Positions 35,967 to 49,195 of a DNA stretch of 64,000 nucleotides are shown one piece after another. The translations under genes and the position numbers were made by a program. The notes under the pieces are model-generated. The model saw nothing but the letters and a program-made list of their open reading frames with translations, did no database searches and had not been told where the DNA came from. Numbering within the stretch: position 1 is the stretch's first letter; each line of letters opens with the position of its first letter. The stretch spans positions 3,348,001-3,412,000 of the forward strand of contig SPDT01000004.1 in NCBI GenBank assembly GCA_008477525.1, given 5' to 3'. The DNA comes from Hypomyces perniciosus. Lineage: Eukaryota > Ascomycota > Sordariomycetes > Hypocreales > Hypocreaceae.

Positions 35967-38014
35967 ATTACAGGGGCACCTACAGGACTAATAGACCGCT
36001 AAATCTATACATTTTATAGTGCTTTTTCTAAATATTCGCGGAAAGCTTCCAGCTTTTTAAATGCTAGGTTATAGATAAAACTCTATAAAGGCATTTTCCT
36101 ATCTTTTAACTTAATAGTATACTATCGACTTATTAATACATTAACAGCTTCTTTTATAAAGAAAATACTAGTGAGATTATAATATATAAAAAGCAATTTT
36201 AAATATAAAGCTAACTTATAATTTTCTAAGGAAATAGTTTCATTTAAATTAAAAAATAATAAGTCTTCTAAAGCTTTTAACCCAACTTCCAGCTTCTTTT
36301 CAGTTACTAATATAAAAGCTATTTAAGCTTCCTTAATAGCTTATTATAGCTGCTTTTTAAAGGCTATTAAAGTAATAGAATCCCCAGTTAAAAGATAATT
36401 CTATCGATTATACTTCTATAAAAGGGTAAAATCAGCTTCCCAAAACCAAAGTCTTCCTAAAATAAAGTCTTCTAAGCTATTAGTAATAATATAATAAAAT
36501 AGCCACTTCTTCTCTACTCCCTAGTTATTAATTGTCTTTATAAGTATATCTATATAGCTATAAATTATAGCAGAAATACCTAGGAAAAGAGCAGTAAACT
36601 TAAAAGCTAGTAATAGACTTTTTAATTAATCCTTTTATTATAAAGAGATAATATAAATATTATTGCCGGAATTAAATAAGGCATTTATATATTACTAGTA
36701 GCCACTTAGCTGCATCTTCTTTAATTATCTTATAGGTAGATCTATATAGCAATTATATTCCTAGGCTTAATAAACTGCAGGTTTAGTATTTCCGCCAGTA
36801 AAATATAGTTAAATAAGGTTATTATACTTTTTAATAAAATAGTATTTACTATTATACTTTATATAATTAAGAGCTTAGTAGGAGGTTTTATAGTAAAGAC
36901 TACTATATTTTTAATAAATTACTAAACTAGAGAGGTTTCTTTATTCTTTTAAACCTTTAGATATTTCGGTTATTATATTCTTTAAAGTATTAGCAGTGTA
37001 ATCTTAGTGTAATCCTTACTGACTAGTAGGTCTAGTTTTCCTATATCTTCTTTAAGATTAAGATTCCTATTAAAAGCCACTTATATTACTAGTACAGCTA
37101 TATATAAAAGTCTCAGCAATTATACTAGTATAAATCAACTCCTGCCAGGTTATAGGGATTCTATAATAAAGTATTTATTTATTTATTGTAGGGGAAAGGC
37201 ACTATAAGAATATATAAATCTTAAATTATAAAAGAGTTGTTTTAAGGAACTTGCTTTTAATAATTTTGAATTAAAAGAGGAATAATTAAAAATTCTATTT
37301 AGCAGTTTAATATAAGCGAAAGATCTATAAAGTCGCTTTATAGCACCTAGTTAAACTATTGCAATTATTATCTTTAAACTATTAACGAAATTCATTTTAA
37401 ATAATTAATCTAGCAGATCTGCCTTTCTCTCTAAAATAGCTAACCTATCGCTATTAAATATCTTCTTTTAAGTAAAAAGCAGTATAAATAATCTTGTAAG
37501 CTATTTAAAAAAAAGTATTAAAGGATAATTTAAACTGCCCTTTAATAATAGTAAAAAAAATCTATAATTCTGCCTAAAACTTTCCTTTATAATAAAGAGC
37601 TTAAATTTATACTTTACCTTAATTGCCTTTATAAAGTTATTTTAAACTAGCAGTATATAATAAGCTAGTTATAGGCGATAAACCTTTAATCTTTAAGAGT
37701 TTAAAAAAAAGGTTTTCTTTTTAAAAAAAAGTATTTAAATATTTCCTCTAAATATATTTACTGCTTTTCTTTTATTTATTAAATATATTTACTGCTTTTC
37801 TTTTATTTATTAAATATAAGTATTAAGTTCTTTTTCTGTAAGTAAAGTATTATCTAAAAGGCCTAGTTAATAATTTAAAAGAGTAACTTTATTTAAAGGT
37901 CTTTATATTTAAAATATAGCCTTTTTATTAAAAGTAAATTAATTATTCGCCGCTAAAGGTATCTTTAACTTTAATGGTTTTTTTACCTTTACTAGGAATA
38001 GTAAAACATTAGTA

Positions 38015-38276
38015 TATTAAAGACCTTTTTTAAAGTAAATGGATTAGGTAAAGGGCTGTAATTTTAAGGAAAAGTAAAGGAGGTTAAAGAGCAGTCACTT
38101 AAAGGAAAGATAAATGCTAATAAGCAGGTAATAAGCCAGAAACTAGTAGTTAGGTATAGCAGCAGTAGTTTACTGGTCTTTAAAGTTCTATATCTTTAGG
38201 GACTATAGTTACTCTTATATATACATTCTGGCCCATATAATATTATAAGAGCTCTAGAGCTTCCAGTCTCTTAACA
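38015..38276 (-). repeat. Element 2 LTR, right (5' LTR)
   Basis: 262 bp partner of 31119-31380; begins TATTAAAGACC (mutated from TGTCAGAGACC) and ends TTAACA. Confidence 0.9.
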
Positions 38277-38905
38277 AATAAACTAGGATATTTTTAAAGG
38301 ACTATAAAGGTTTATAAAAGCTAAAAATTAATAAACTTTAAAAGCCTACGCTAAAACTTAAATAAAAAGTTAATATAGTTTTAAAAACTATTAATTATAT
38401 ATTAGTTAACTAGACTATATACTATAATAATAACAGCTTTATTTATAAATCTAGTAAAAATAAAACTAAATAATATTTAAAATAATTTAAAAAGATATTT
38501 ATAATAAACTAAAAAGGATATTACTTAAAATTTAAATCTTTAACTTTTAAAGATATTTTTAAAAAAAATAAAGTAAATAAATATTTACTATATTTAAATA
38601 CTTTAATAAAATAAAACCTAAACTTTAATTATATAAAGTTAAATAAAAATAATAGCATTTTAAATAAATAAATAATTACTATAATTAACTATTAATATTT
38701 TAATTAAATTACTGTAGGCAATAAAAAATAAACTAATAGTAATAACTTTAATAATAAAAATAAAAATAACCCTTTATAATATAAACTATTACTATATAGT
38801 ACTATACCTTTAAAACTAAAAAATATATTACCTATAAATAGTGACTTTAAAAGTAAATTAAATAAATACTACCTAAATTTAATTAAAAGAGTTACTATAA
38901 ATATA

Positions 38906-39077
38906 TATCACGGCACTAAAAGGCAGGTCAGGGCAAATATCGTTATTGTGCTGTAGAGAGCGAGAAAGCCCTAAGGCTCTACGGAAAGCTATAGCTAGGA
39001 ACGCGTTAGGGCCTGGTCACGTGACCGGGGCTTACGTGGCAGGGCGTCAACATCGCGTAACGGTCAGTGCTATAACA
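38906..39077 (-). repeat. Element 3 LTR, left (3' LTR)
   Basis: Short 172-bp LTR, G+C-rich in this copy (contains GGTCACGTGACCGGGGC), ending GCTATAACA. Confidence 0.88.
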
Positions 39078-40308
39078 GTACCCCCCCTCTTTATTATACT
39101 ATTCGGCTGCAAATAGCTATATTGCTTATATAAATTAAAATTCCAGGTAATTTGTTTTGATACTTTTAATATAAGGGTAAATGGGGCAAATTATATAGTT
39201 TTTAGTGTTAGTGATATATAGTTTAGTTATAGGCTTTAATATAGTATAGTTTTTAATTAATATTTTATAAATATTAATTTCTTTTTAGCTATTTCCTTTT
39301 TTTCCTCTTTTATAATTCTTTTTAATATTTATTACAGTAGGCTTAGCTTTTTTAGGCTTCTTTTATAGAAGTCTTATATTACCCTCTTTTAGCTTTATAG
39401 GTCTTTAGCTAATTGCTATATAGCAGTATAGTATTTTTATTTAATAAAATAATAGAATCTATTATTATTATAATATTTAAAAGCACTTTAAACTTTTATT
39501 TCTCTTATACTTTATTTATAGTATTTTCTTTTTCTAGTATTTTGCTTTAAATATTCCTTAACTTAGCTTTATTAATTATCTTTTACTTAAAATGCAGTAA
39601 AGTAGCTATTTTAAGTTATAAAAGGGAGTTATATAAGACTAGGAAAATCTTTATGCCTTTTAATAGGCTAATAGCGCAGGCTTATAGGTATACCTTTATT
39701 ATTATATAAAGCCCTGCCTATTTATTATTTAGCTTCTTTATTAACTGATTAATCTTTATATTTTATATATTAATAAAGACTTCCTGCCTAATAGTATTAA
39801 CTAGTAATGCCTCTTTCTATATATTTATATTTTCTTTATATCTTTTTCTTAAGGCTTTAGTAAAGGCTTTTAACTATATAATAATATATATAAATCGCTT
39901 ATTAATAACATTAACGCGGAAAAACTCTCTTTTCTTTACTGCAAAAAGGTTTAGCAGGTAAGGCTATAAAAGCTTTATTTCTAAGTAAAGGTTAAAACTA
40001 TAATTAATAAAAAACAGTAATATACTAATAGTTTTAAATACTATATTATTTATAGCGAATTTAGCTAATAAAAGCTAATAGGCCTAGTTATTTTAATAAA
40101 AGTTAATAAAAGTTTATAAGTATTATTTTATATTTATATTAATTCTTTTAATTTAATTATTAGTTTTAAAGTAGAAGGCTAATAACTATTTTAATATAAC
40201 TTTTAATTGCTTTAAAAGTTATTTTTAGAGTTTTAATATAAACTATATATTGCAGTTTAATATAATATTATTAAGTATACTATAAAGGCAGTAAATCCTA
40301 TTAATAAA

Positions 40309-40726
40309 TGTCAGACCACAAATCCAGCAAAAGTGAAGCTCCACACAATCTGCATAGATAAGTGACCTTATATGCTATGTGACACACCCCCCAGGTGCAA
40401 TAGTCCAGATAGAGCGCCTGTATTCCCTGTAATCCTATAGAAAGGGCAGGGCGTAGAGGACTTTTCTGCTAACCTTAACCGTGGCTGCGGTGCCTAGATC
40501 TGGTTAAACTAGGACTTTCTTCGGCTTTTTATTTTAATTCCCCCGAATAGTGGGAACCCTAGCGTATTTTAATTCCTCCAGGACAGAATCGAACTTGCAA
40601 CCTGGAGCTATGTCGGATAATTTCGCGCGAAACGATACCGGGCTCATAACTGTCAGACCACAAATCCAGCAAAAGTGAAGCTGCACACAATCTGCATAGA
40701 TAAGTGACCTTATATGCTATGTGACA
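40309..40726 (-). mobile_element. Miniature LTR element (TRIM type), copy A
   Basis: 418 bp: 76-bp direct repeats at 40309-40384 and 40651-40726, each TGTCAGACC...GTGACA, differing by one base seen, around a 266-bp non-coding core. Perfect ATAAA target duplication (40304-40308 and 40727-40731). A C6 run just inside the left repeat is a minus-strand polypurine tract. Just inside the right repeat the minus strand reads GTTATGAGCCCGG; GTTATGAGCCC is complementary to the anticodon arm of initiator tRNA-Met, the kind of half-tRNA primer site known for copia and Ty5. No coding capacity, so it depended on another element. Essentially unmutated by RIP. Confidence 0.88.
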
Positions 40727-42239
40727 ATAAATATATTAGCTAGCTTTTTTACTAATAGTAAAGTAATAAATATAAAATAATATATTTTTATAAAGCAGTA
40801 AACTATTACTAGTAAATACTTATAAATAATATTATATTAATAGGATTTAGGCAGTAGTATAATATAATTAATAGAAATATTTAACTATATACGGAATAGG
40901 ATTAGTAATAGTTAAAAGAAGCTTTATAGTAAAGATCGCGAGGCCTTTATTTTAACGCATAGTTTATAGGCTTATATAAATACTTTAATATCTTTTAAAA
41001 TCTATAGCTACTAGTATATCTAGCTAATAAAGTTTAGAGTTTTAAACCTATTTAAGTATTTAGTTAAGCCGCTTAAATGGTTTTTAAATAGGATTTATAT
41101 TTAAAATTTATTATTAAAAGGAATAAAAAGCTGCTTTTAATAGTAGATTCTATTATTTATTACTTAGCAGTTATTTATTGCAATTTAAAATTCTTTATAA
41201 AGCTGTTTTAGCTATTGGCGGATATTAAGGTTTTAGATCGCAGTTACTATTTCTCTCGCTATAATATTTTATTTATATACTACCGCAATTAAATTATTAA
41301 TTAATGTATTTTCTGCTAGTATTATTATAGCTATAAAGGCAGCCTTTATAGATAGTTTAATATCTAATAAAACTTCTTTTTAAAATATTACTTAAACTTT
41401 AAAGCTAAAAGAACTCTATAGGAGAATAGTATATTGCCTGTTTTTAATTTAATTATTAAAAGGGTTTAATTTCGCAGGCCTATCTTCAACTTTTTTACTT
41501 AAAGTATTAGGCTTTATAGCTTTAAAGCCAAGTCAGTAAATAATATAGAAATTAAAGCTAAAAAGGAATTTAAACTATTAGATTTACTATTAGTTTAACG
41601 CTTTTATTAAAGTAAAGTATTTAAAGTTTTTATAGTCTATAATAATATTAAACTTTTATAAGCTTTATAATTCTAGGCGCTACTCCTCTATTACTTTAAT
41701 AATAGCTAAAAGTTTTTTATTATAAATCTTATAGTTATATTTTTAAGCGTTATACTTTACGGAAAAAAATATAATAGGGTATAAAATACCCTTTTTATTA
41801 TACTATAATGAAATACCGCTTAATATTTAATTAAAGGTATTAGTTTTAAAGACTATTTATTTATTATAGTTAAAAAGCGCTAAAATTAAGGCTAATTTAA
41901 AGGTATATTTAATTAAATTAAAGGCTTCCTATTATTTCTCTCTTTAAATATATAATTAATCTTTATTTAAAAGTTTATTTAGTAATACAGCTATTTTAAA
42001 GTATCTTTAAATAAAACGGCAATAGAAATTTATAAAGTTAAAGAACTTTTATAGGTCTTTTACTTTTTTAAATAATTACTAGTTTAATATAGCTTTAACT
42101 TTTTTAAGATCTATTTCTAGTCCCTTTAAAGTAATAATTAAATTAAAGTATTTTATCTTTATTATATTAAATTTCTATTTAGTAATATTAATTTAAAGGC
42201 TAGTGTTTTAAACGCAGGCTATTACTTTATATATATATT

Positions 42240-42476
42240 TTTAGTCCTCTTTTTAATATAATAAATATATAAAGATATTATTAAAGTATATTATATAAAT
42301 AGAGTTAAAGAGGTTATAAAGAGTATAGTTAATATAATATTAAAATATAGTAGCTATATTATAAAGGCTAAAAGGTATAATTAATATTTTAAAAAGGCTA
42401 AACATTATAATAAACGCTATTTTCTATATATCCCCTTTAGTAATATAAAGGTTATTAAATGCAGCAATAATATTAA
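42240..42476 (-). pseudogene. Element 3 reverse-transcriptase remnant
   Basis: Minus strand reads AFNNLYITKGDI, ILIIPFSLYNIATIF and IYIIYFNNIFIYL, recognisable gypsy RT blocks with stops and RIP-type changes. Confidence 0.78.
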
Positions 42477-43780
42477 GTTTTATATATACCTTTATATAGC
42501 TTAAAGTATTAAAGGTTTTTTAAATTAATAGCAATAGGTATTTATTTTTAATAGTAATATTATTTAACCTTCAATAATTTTAATAAATATAGATATTACT
42601 TTTTAGTTTTACAGCTAAAAGGAAAGGAGTAGTATATTATACTTACAATTTATAGATAAATCCTTTTATTAAATTATTATCTAATCATTTTTTTATTACC
42701 TATAGTTTATTAAGTAAAAATAGCCTATTCCTTTAATATAGTAAGTCTTTTCCTAGCAGTATTTTAATTTTATAGTCTTAAGCCTATTATAAAAGAAACT
42801 TATTTACTATTTTCAGCAAAAAAGTATTATATAAATTATATAGCTAAAATAGCAGTTTTTTTAAGATATCTAGTTTATTAAGTTTAAGTTTCCCTACTAT
42901 AAATTTCTTAATATTAATGGCTATAATTTTTTTTATTATATTAAAGAGTAGTATTTATTAATAAATTTATATATTTCTTTAAATAATATTATTTTTACTT
43001 TAATATAGTCTTTTTATTTTATAAATATTTATTAAAAAAACTTATTTAAAAGTTTCAGTAAAGTAGTAGGTATTAATTCTTTAATTTTAATAGTTTAGTT
43101 AATCTCCTTTTAAGTTATTTTTATTGCATAAATATATAGTTATTAATAAAAGGTGATACAGTTTATAGCTGCTATTATCTATATATCTATTATATTTTAA
43201 TATACTTCCTGATTTTAGAGTTTAATTTAGTTTTATAGAAATAGTATATTAAAAAGTAATAGTAATAGCTTTAATAATGGTTTCCTTTTTTATTATTAAC
43301 TATAGATTATAAAGGCAGGCAGTAGCTTTATATATATTTAATTTAGGATTATTTATACCTATATTTCTTTATTATTAATTCCACTATACCTATAGGTTAT
43401 ATAATAATCTCAGTTTAATATTAAAAGTTTATAAAATATATAGTTTAAAGGCCCCCTCTTTAATTAAATTATAGTTAATTTCTTTTAAAGTATTCTTAAT
43501 TAATAGTTATTAATATAGTATAGTTCTTTATTTAATTAAATTAGGCTCTACTTTATCTAAAGTATTTGTAATTATTAATTGCTAGTAATATATACTCTCT
43601 ATATTAGCTTTAATAAAATTATTTTTTATTTTAACTGCTATTAAAACCTATATAAAGCTGGCTATATTTTTCAGGAAATAGTAATTATAATAGTAATAAA
43701 ATTTAAAGGTAATAGTTAACTTTTCCCAGTTAATATTAAAGTAATATTTTTTTAGCTATAAAAAGCTAAAGATTATAAAT

Positions 43781-44006
43781 TATAACAGGTATAGCCTAAC
43801 TGGAAAGCATACAGTTAAGGCACCTCTATATTGTCTATCTATAGCTGAAGGAAGGAAGCTCTATACTAGCTATATATACGTTATATAGTTGTACATATAG
43901 GGTTATAGCCGAGGTGGTTTCCTAATTAGGTAAGCGGTCTAGTCTTAGTTGTATTTCCGGATTCGGCGTAGTTGTAATTCCGGGAGACATGGCCTAGCCT
44001 GTGATA
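43781..44006 (-). repeat. Element 4 LTR, left (3' LTR)
   Basis: 226 bp, begins TATAACAGGTATAGCC, ends CCTGTGATA; reverse complement of the element 5 LTRs. Confidence 0.9.
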
Positions 44007-46509
44007 TTACCCCCCCTTCTTACAGTAGCTCTCTCCTTAAGCGCCGTTGCTTCGCTAGCGCATAGCTGTTAAGTGGCCTATTATTACATTCGATTAGGCT
44101 ATATTTAAATATATAGTCATTAAAGGCTGCTGTGTCTTTAAATATATATATCGGTTCCCAGGTTAGCTTTATATATCCTTTCTACTATATTAATGCTTTG
44201 CGGAAAAAGCTGCGACCTTACTGTTTAATCCTCGCGCAAAAGACCTCTTTAACTTCCTATTTATCCTCGCTATCTATTTATATTAATAGTAGTTAAGGGT
44301 TATCTAAAATCTAGCCTAAAAGGGGGTTATTAGCTACTCTTTTTAGCAGGTTAATATAAAATCGCGGGTATATACTAGTTAATACGCCTAGTTCCACTAT
44401 ATAAAGGCTAATAACCTTTATTACTATATATTTATAATATAAAGCATTAAGCTTTTTAAAAGGCCAGGGAGTATTATAGTTATTAAAGTATAGTTAAACT
44501 TTATCTTTTACTTTATATCTTTTAAAGGGGCTTTACTGCTAGTTCGCGGAGTCTTTATAGTATTATTATATAGCAGTAAATACTATTTAGGCAAAAGCAG
44601 TTACTTTTTCTAGTCTTTTAACTATTTCTTTTATAGCCTTTTCCTTTAAGTCCTTTAATTCAATAGTTTTATTTTCTTTTATATATAATTGAAGGGGTTT
44701 TATATAATAGTTATATTTAAGGAAAAAGAGGCTTATTTAAATAGTTATATATTTATAGTTATTTAAAGCTAGTTGCACTGCTAGGAGGAGGTCTCTTTAA
44801 TTACTTTAAAAGTAGTTTATATATACTTTAAAGTATACTTAAATCTTTTAATTACTCCTTTTTAGTTTACTGTTAGTTTATAGGTAATATACTATATTTA
44901 GGTGTTGCTAGGTTTTTGCTAGTTTACAGAAAGCTCTTTAAAAGCAGCTAGTTTAATTAAATCTTTAATCGCTAACTATAAACTAAGGTATCCTATAAAA
45001 CTAATAGTAGTATTAAAGGAACCTCTTTATATATACTTCTGCCTTTATACTCTCTATTACTTTAAAGGTAATATTTTGAATAAACTAGTTAATAATAACC
45101 TAAAAGTATTATATTTATATTAGTTTTATAGGTAGTAAGTTAATTGTAAAGTCTATAGTTAAGTTACTGTAAATATATTAAGGAATAGGTAATAGTTTAA
45201 AAAGTCCTTGCTTATAGCTTCTCTATACCTTTCCTTTTCTATATATACGGCAGTTATAGAGGAATTATTAGACTATACTGTTAATTCCTAGCTAAAAAAA
45301 CCTATAGGAAATAATAACTAGGGTTCTATTATAACCTAAATAGCCTAAAACTACAGTATTATATTCTGCTTATATAATATAAGTGCGCAGCATTTCGCTT
45401 TCTTTTTCAGTTATAGCCAGTACCTAAATATAGTCTTAAAACATTAATCTCTATTCCTTATCAATTATATATTCTAATATCTATACTTTAAGTTAAAAGT
45501 CTGTAGGGAAAGAGCGCTCTTCCTTTTTAATTGCAGTATATACCTGTTAATATACTAGGTCCTTTTAAATTATTAGGTTCTATAAGTCCTGTAATTCCTT
45601 ATTTCTATTAAATATATACATTAAAGGGAGATTAGTATCACTATCTTTAAATCTTTATATTGCTAATGCAGCTGGGATAAGTTATATATAATAGCTTAGT
45701 TTGCGCTTATTGCCTTTATTAAGTGGAAAGTTTTATTCCCTGCAGCTTAACGCGTTAAAAGCAGCTGCTTTACTGCCTAGCCTATATTAAATTATAAAAT
45801 TAAATTAAAAAAAGAACTTTGCCTAGCGCGTTTATTATTTAAAGAGTTTCCTGCGCATTATAAAGAATTATAAATTTTTATAGTCTAAAATAACTATAAA
45901 GGGGTTATAGCTATATAGCTTTACTCTTTACTTTTTAAATAGTAAATTACTACCAGTATTTCTTTATTATAGATAAAATAATTATATTTAATAGGGCTTA
46001 GCTTTTATAAATAATAAACTATAATATAATATTCTCTTTTTTTATTCTTTTATAAAAAGACTTTTCTTAAAGTATATCTTAAATGATCTATTTTAATAAA
46101 GGTGCATTTTATAAAATCTTAAGCTTATAGTATAAAGGCTTTAATAAAAAGGCATTTAAGCTCCTAAAAGGCTACTTTTTCTATACCTTTCTATTAAAAA
46201 AAGGTCCCTTTTTTAATTGGCCTTATAAATAAATAAGCTATTTAAAAGAACCTAAAGATAAATATCTAATAGTAATTAATAAAGCTAAAAAAGCTTTAAA
46301 CTCCTATTATTATTATAAATGCCTGCTACTTACTAATAGCTTACTGTTTTTTAAAGTTTTAGGCAATTCCTTTACTAGTATATATAATAAACTTAAAGTA
46401 TTTAATCTTTTTTTATATAAACGCGCACTTTTTAAGATCTAAATATAGCTTAGTATTAGTCAAAGCATATAAAACTTACTAGACCTTTTTTATATAATCC
46501 TTTTATAAC

Positions 46510-46880
46510 CTATTAGTATAAATTAAAATATTATTAAAGTATATAAATATAAAGTTATTTAAAAAAAGGTATAATACCTAGTTAATATACTAGTAAAATA
46601 CTATTAATATACTAGTAAATCTAAATAAAACTACCTGCTATTTATATAGGCTATAGTATATATAAAATACAGTTTTATATTCTTTTCCTTTTATAACCTT
46701 GATTTTATAAAATACAGCTATTATATTTAACTTTATAAATTACTTTACTTTTATTAAGCTATTAAAGGTTTTAGAAAAAAAGGGGAGGGGGTAGCGATTT
46801 TACTGCATTATTGCATTTAAAGTGCAGTAGTCTATATAAAAGCGAATTCCTCTTTTAAGTTTTTAAATAAAAAGGATAAA
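46510..46880 (-). pseudogene. Element 4 reverse-transcriptase remnant
   Basis: Minus strand reads KLKRGIRFYIDYCTLNA (block RFCVDYRALN) and FIFIYFNNILIY (block YFDDILIY) with stops. Confidence 0.78.
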
Positions 46881-48969
46881 GGCTATAGCGGCTAAGCTGC
46901 TAGCTTAAATAAATCCTTTATTAAGTAAATTAAAAAGGGTCTTTTATAATATTAATAGTTCTTTGTATAATATACTGTAAAGGGGGCTTTAAAGGAGTTC
47001 CAGTTCTTTACTATATTTATTAGCTTTTAAAGGAATTTATAAATTAACTTTAAAGTAGTATAGTAAAAGCTTAATAGCTTCTTTTATAAAGAATAGCAAA
47101 TAGAACTCTTTATATAGTTTAAAGGGGATATATTCCTAAAGATCTATAGGTTTTTTAAGCTCAAGTATTTTTTAATATTAAATAAGCTAATAGCTTAAAG
47201 GAAATATATTTCCTTTTTACTATTCCTTTTAATACAGCAGTATTTTACTTGCAATATTAAGGCTAATATAAGCTAGGCTTTTTATATAGCCTTAATATTC
47301 CTGGGCTCCTCTTTATTTATAAATTATAGCTATAGGCCGGCTTTTCTATAGCTAAATTCCTTTTTAGCTGCATTATATATTACCTAGTTAGCCTTAGCCT
47401 AAAGTTTACTAAAGATTAGGTTATAATTTAATTTATTTACTATATAGGTATATTAATGTTTAATATAGCTATATAAATCTAGGTAAATAACAGTAATATA
47501 ACTGGTTTCTACCTTTTTATAGATTTTAGTAAATATCCTAATTTTCCTTTTAGTAATCTTAATTTGCAGGAAGTGTAATTTTTAAGTAAAAAAGGAGTTT
47601 ATAATAGTATAAAGGTTATAGCTAATATTAAATAGTACTGTAATAAATATATTCTTTATTTTAGCTTATAATATTACTAATTTGCCAGTTATTTACTCTT
47701 TAAACTCCTTCTATCTTTTCAGTTCTTCTTTTATAAACTTTAACGCTTAACTTTATATTAAAGCTAATCTTTTAACTTATTACTAAAGTTACTATTTTCT
47801 TTACTATTAATATACTAGTTATTATGATTAAACTTATAGTTAGCGATCTAGACTTAATACACCTAAGCTTTATAGCCTTTTTTATAAAACCAGGCAATAT
47901 ATCCCTTTTTCCTATAATAGTAATATATAGCCTTTTAGGCAGTATCTGCCTTATTTACTAAAAAGCTATATTGGCGCTAGTTCTTTATATAGTTTATACC
48001 CTTTATCTAGGTATTGCCCTCTTTATTGACTACTTATATATAGTCTTTTAAAGTGCAATATAGTTAAAGTTTATTATATTTTTTCTGCTAAAAGTAGCCT
48101 ATTAAAACGGCTTTTATATTCTATTAGTCTAAATCTAATTATTTAATACAGTTAGCAATATCTTAGACTTTAATAAGCTATTCGCTATAGGTAAATAGTA
48201 GGTCTATTATTATTAAGCGGAATTATAGTTTTAAAGATAACGCTCCCTTAAAGAAAATAATTTTAACTTAGTTAGCCTAGTTATTGCCGCTTACTTTAAA
48301 AAGCTTTTATTTAAAGCAGGAAAGGAAAAATAAAAGTAAAGTCTTATCTCTTTACTTAAAAGTATATAGCTTTTACGCAGTTTAGTTCCAGTCTTTAATC
48401 CTTATAGGTATAGTCTAAGTATTATATAAATTCCGCTAAATTATAGTTTTTATTAGTTCCTCTTAATATATAAAAGGTAGCGACTACCTATTTAAATATA
48501 GCGTTTAAGTAAAAGTTAATAAAATATTACTATTTTCTATTATTATTATAAAACTCTTTATTAAGTTTAAGCTTTTCACGTATATTTTACACTTATATAA
48601 TATATTCTTTTTACTTTTTTAAAAATTTAAATAGATTAAAGAGTAGCTTTTTTTTAACCTTAAAAGCTTATTAAACTTTATTATAAAAGTTAATATAAGC
48701 TTTATAGTTACAGCCTATATGGGTTTTTACTTAGGTTATAGAAGGAATAACATTTTATTTTCCTAGCTATCTAGCCTTTAAATCGCTAGTGCTATAAAGT
48801 TTAGCTTTTTTATTAATACAGTTATTTATTCCTGTAAAGGTAAAACAGTTTATTTAATCTGTAACTATATATTATTGCCTTTAAAGGCTTAATCTCTAGA
48901 ATTCGCTATTTTCCTTTTATAGTAAAAGTTTTATTATTTACTAGCTAGATAATAGCTAAGCTATAAATA

Positions 48970-49195
48970 TATAATAGGTATAACTTAACTAGAAAGTATA
49001 TAGTTAAGGCACCTCTATATTGTCTATCTATAGCTAAAAGAAGGAAGCTTTATACTAGCTATATATATATTATATAGTTGTGCGTATAGGGTTATAGCCA
49101 AGGTGGTTTCTTAATTAGGTAAGCGGTCTAGTCTTGGTTATATTTCCGGATTTGGCGTAGTCGTAATTCTGGGAGATATAGCCTAGCCTGTAATA
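48970..49195 (-). repeat. Element 4 LTR, right (5' LTR)
   Basis: 226 bp partner of 43781-44006, ends CCTGTAATA; differs by transitions. Confidence 0.9.

Larger units (their letters stand above)
31119..38276 (-). mobile_element. Element 2: Ty3/gypsy retrotransposon
   Basis: LTRs 31119-31380 and 38015-38276 are 262 bp each, with a perfect AATAA target duplication (31114-31118 and 38277-38281). A C7 run at 31386-31392 next to the left LTR is the polypurine tract on the minus strand. Size 7,158 bp. RT on the minus strand at about 35,585-35,966. Inserted into the outer element. Inactive. Confidence 0.92.
43781..49195 (-). mobile_element. Element 4: compact Ty3/gypsy retrotransposon inside element 3
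   Basis: LTRs 43781-44006 and 48970-49195 are 226 bp each, with a perfect TAAAT duplication (43776-43780 and 49196-49200). A C7 run at 44010-44016 is the minus-strand polypurine tract. Size 5,415 bp. RT on the minus strand at about 46,510-46,880. Same family as element 5, which lies in the opposite orientation. Inactive. Confidence 0.92.
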
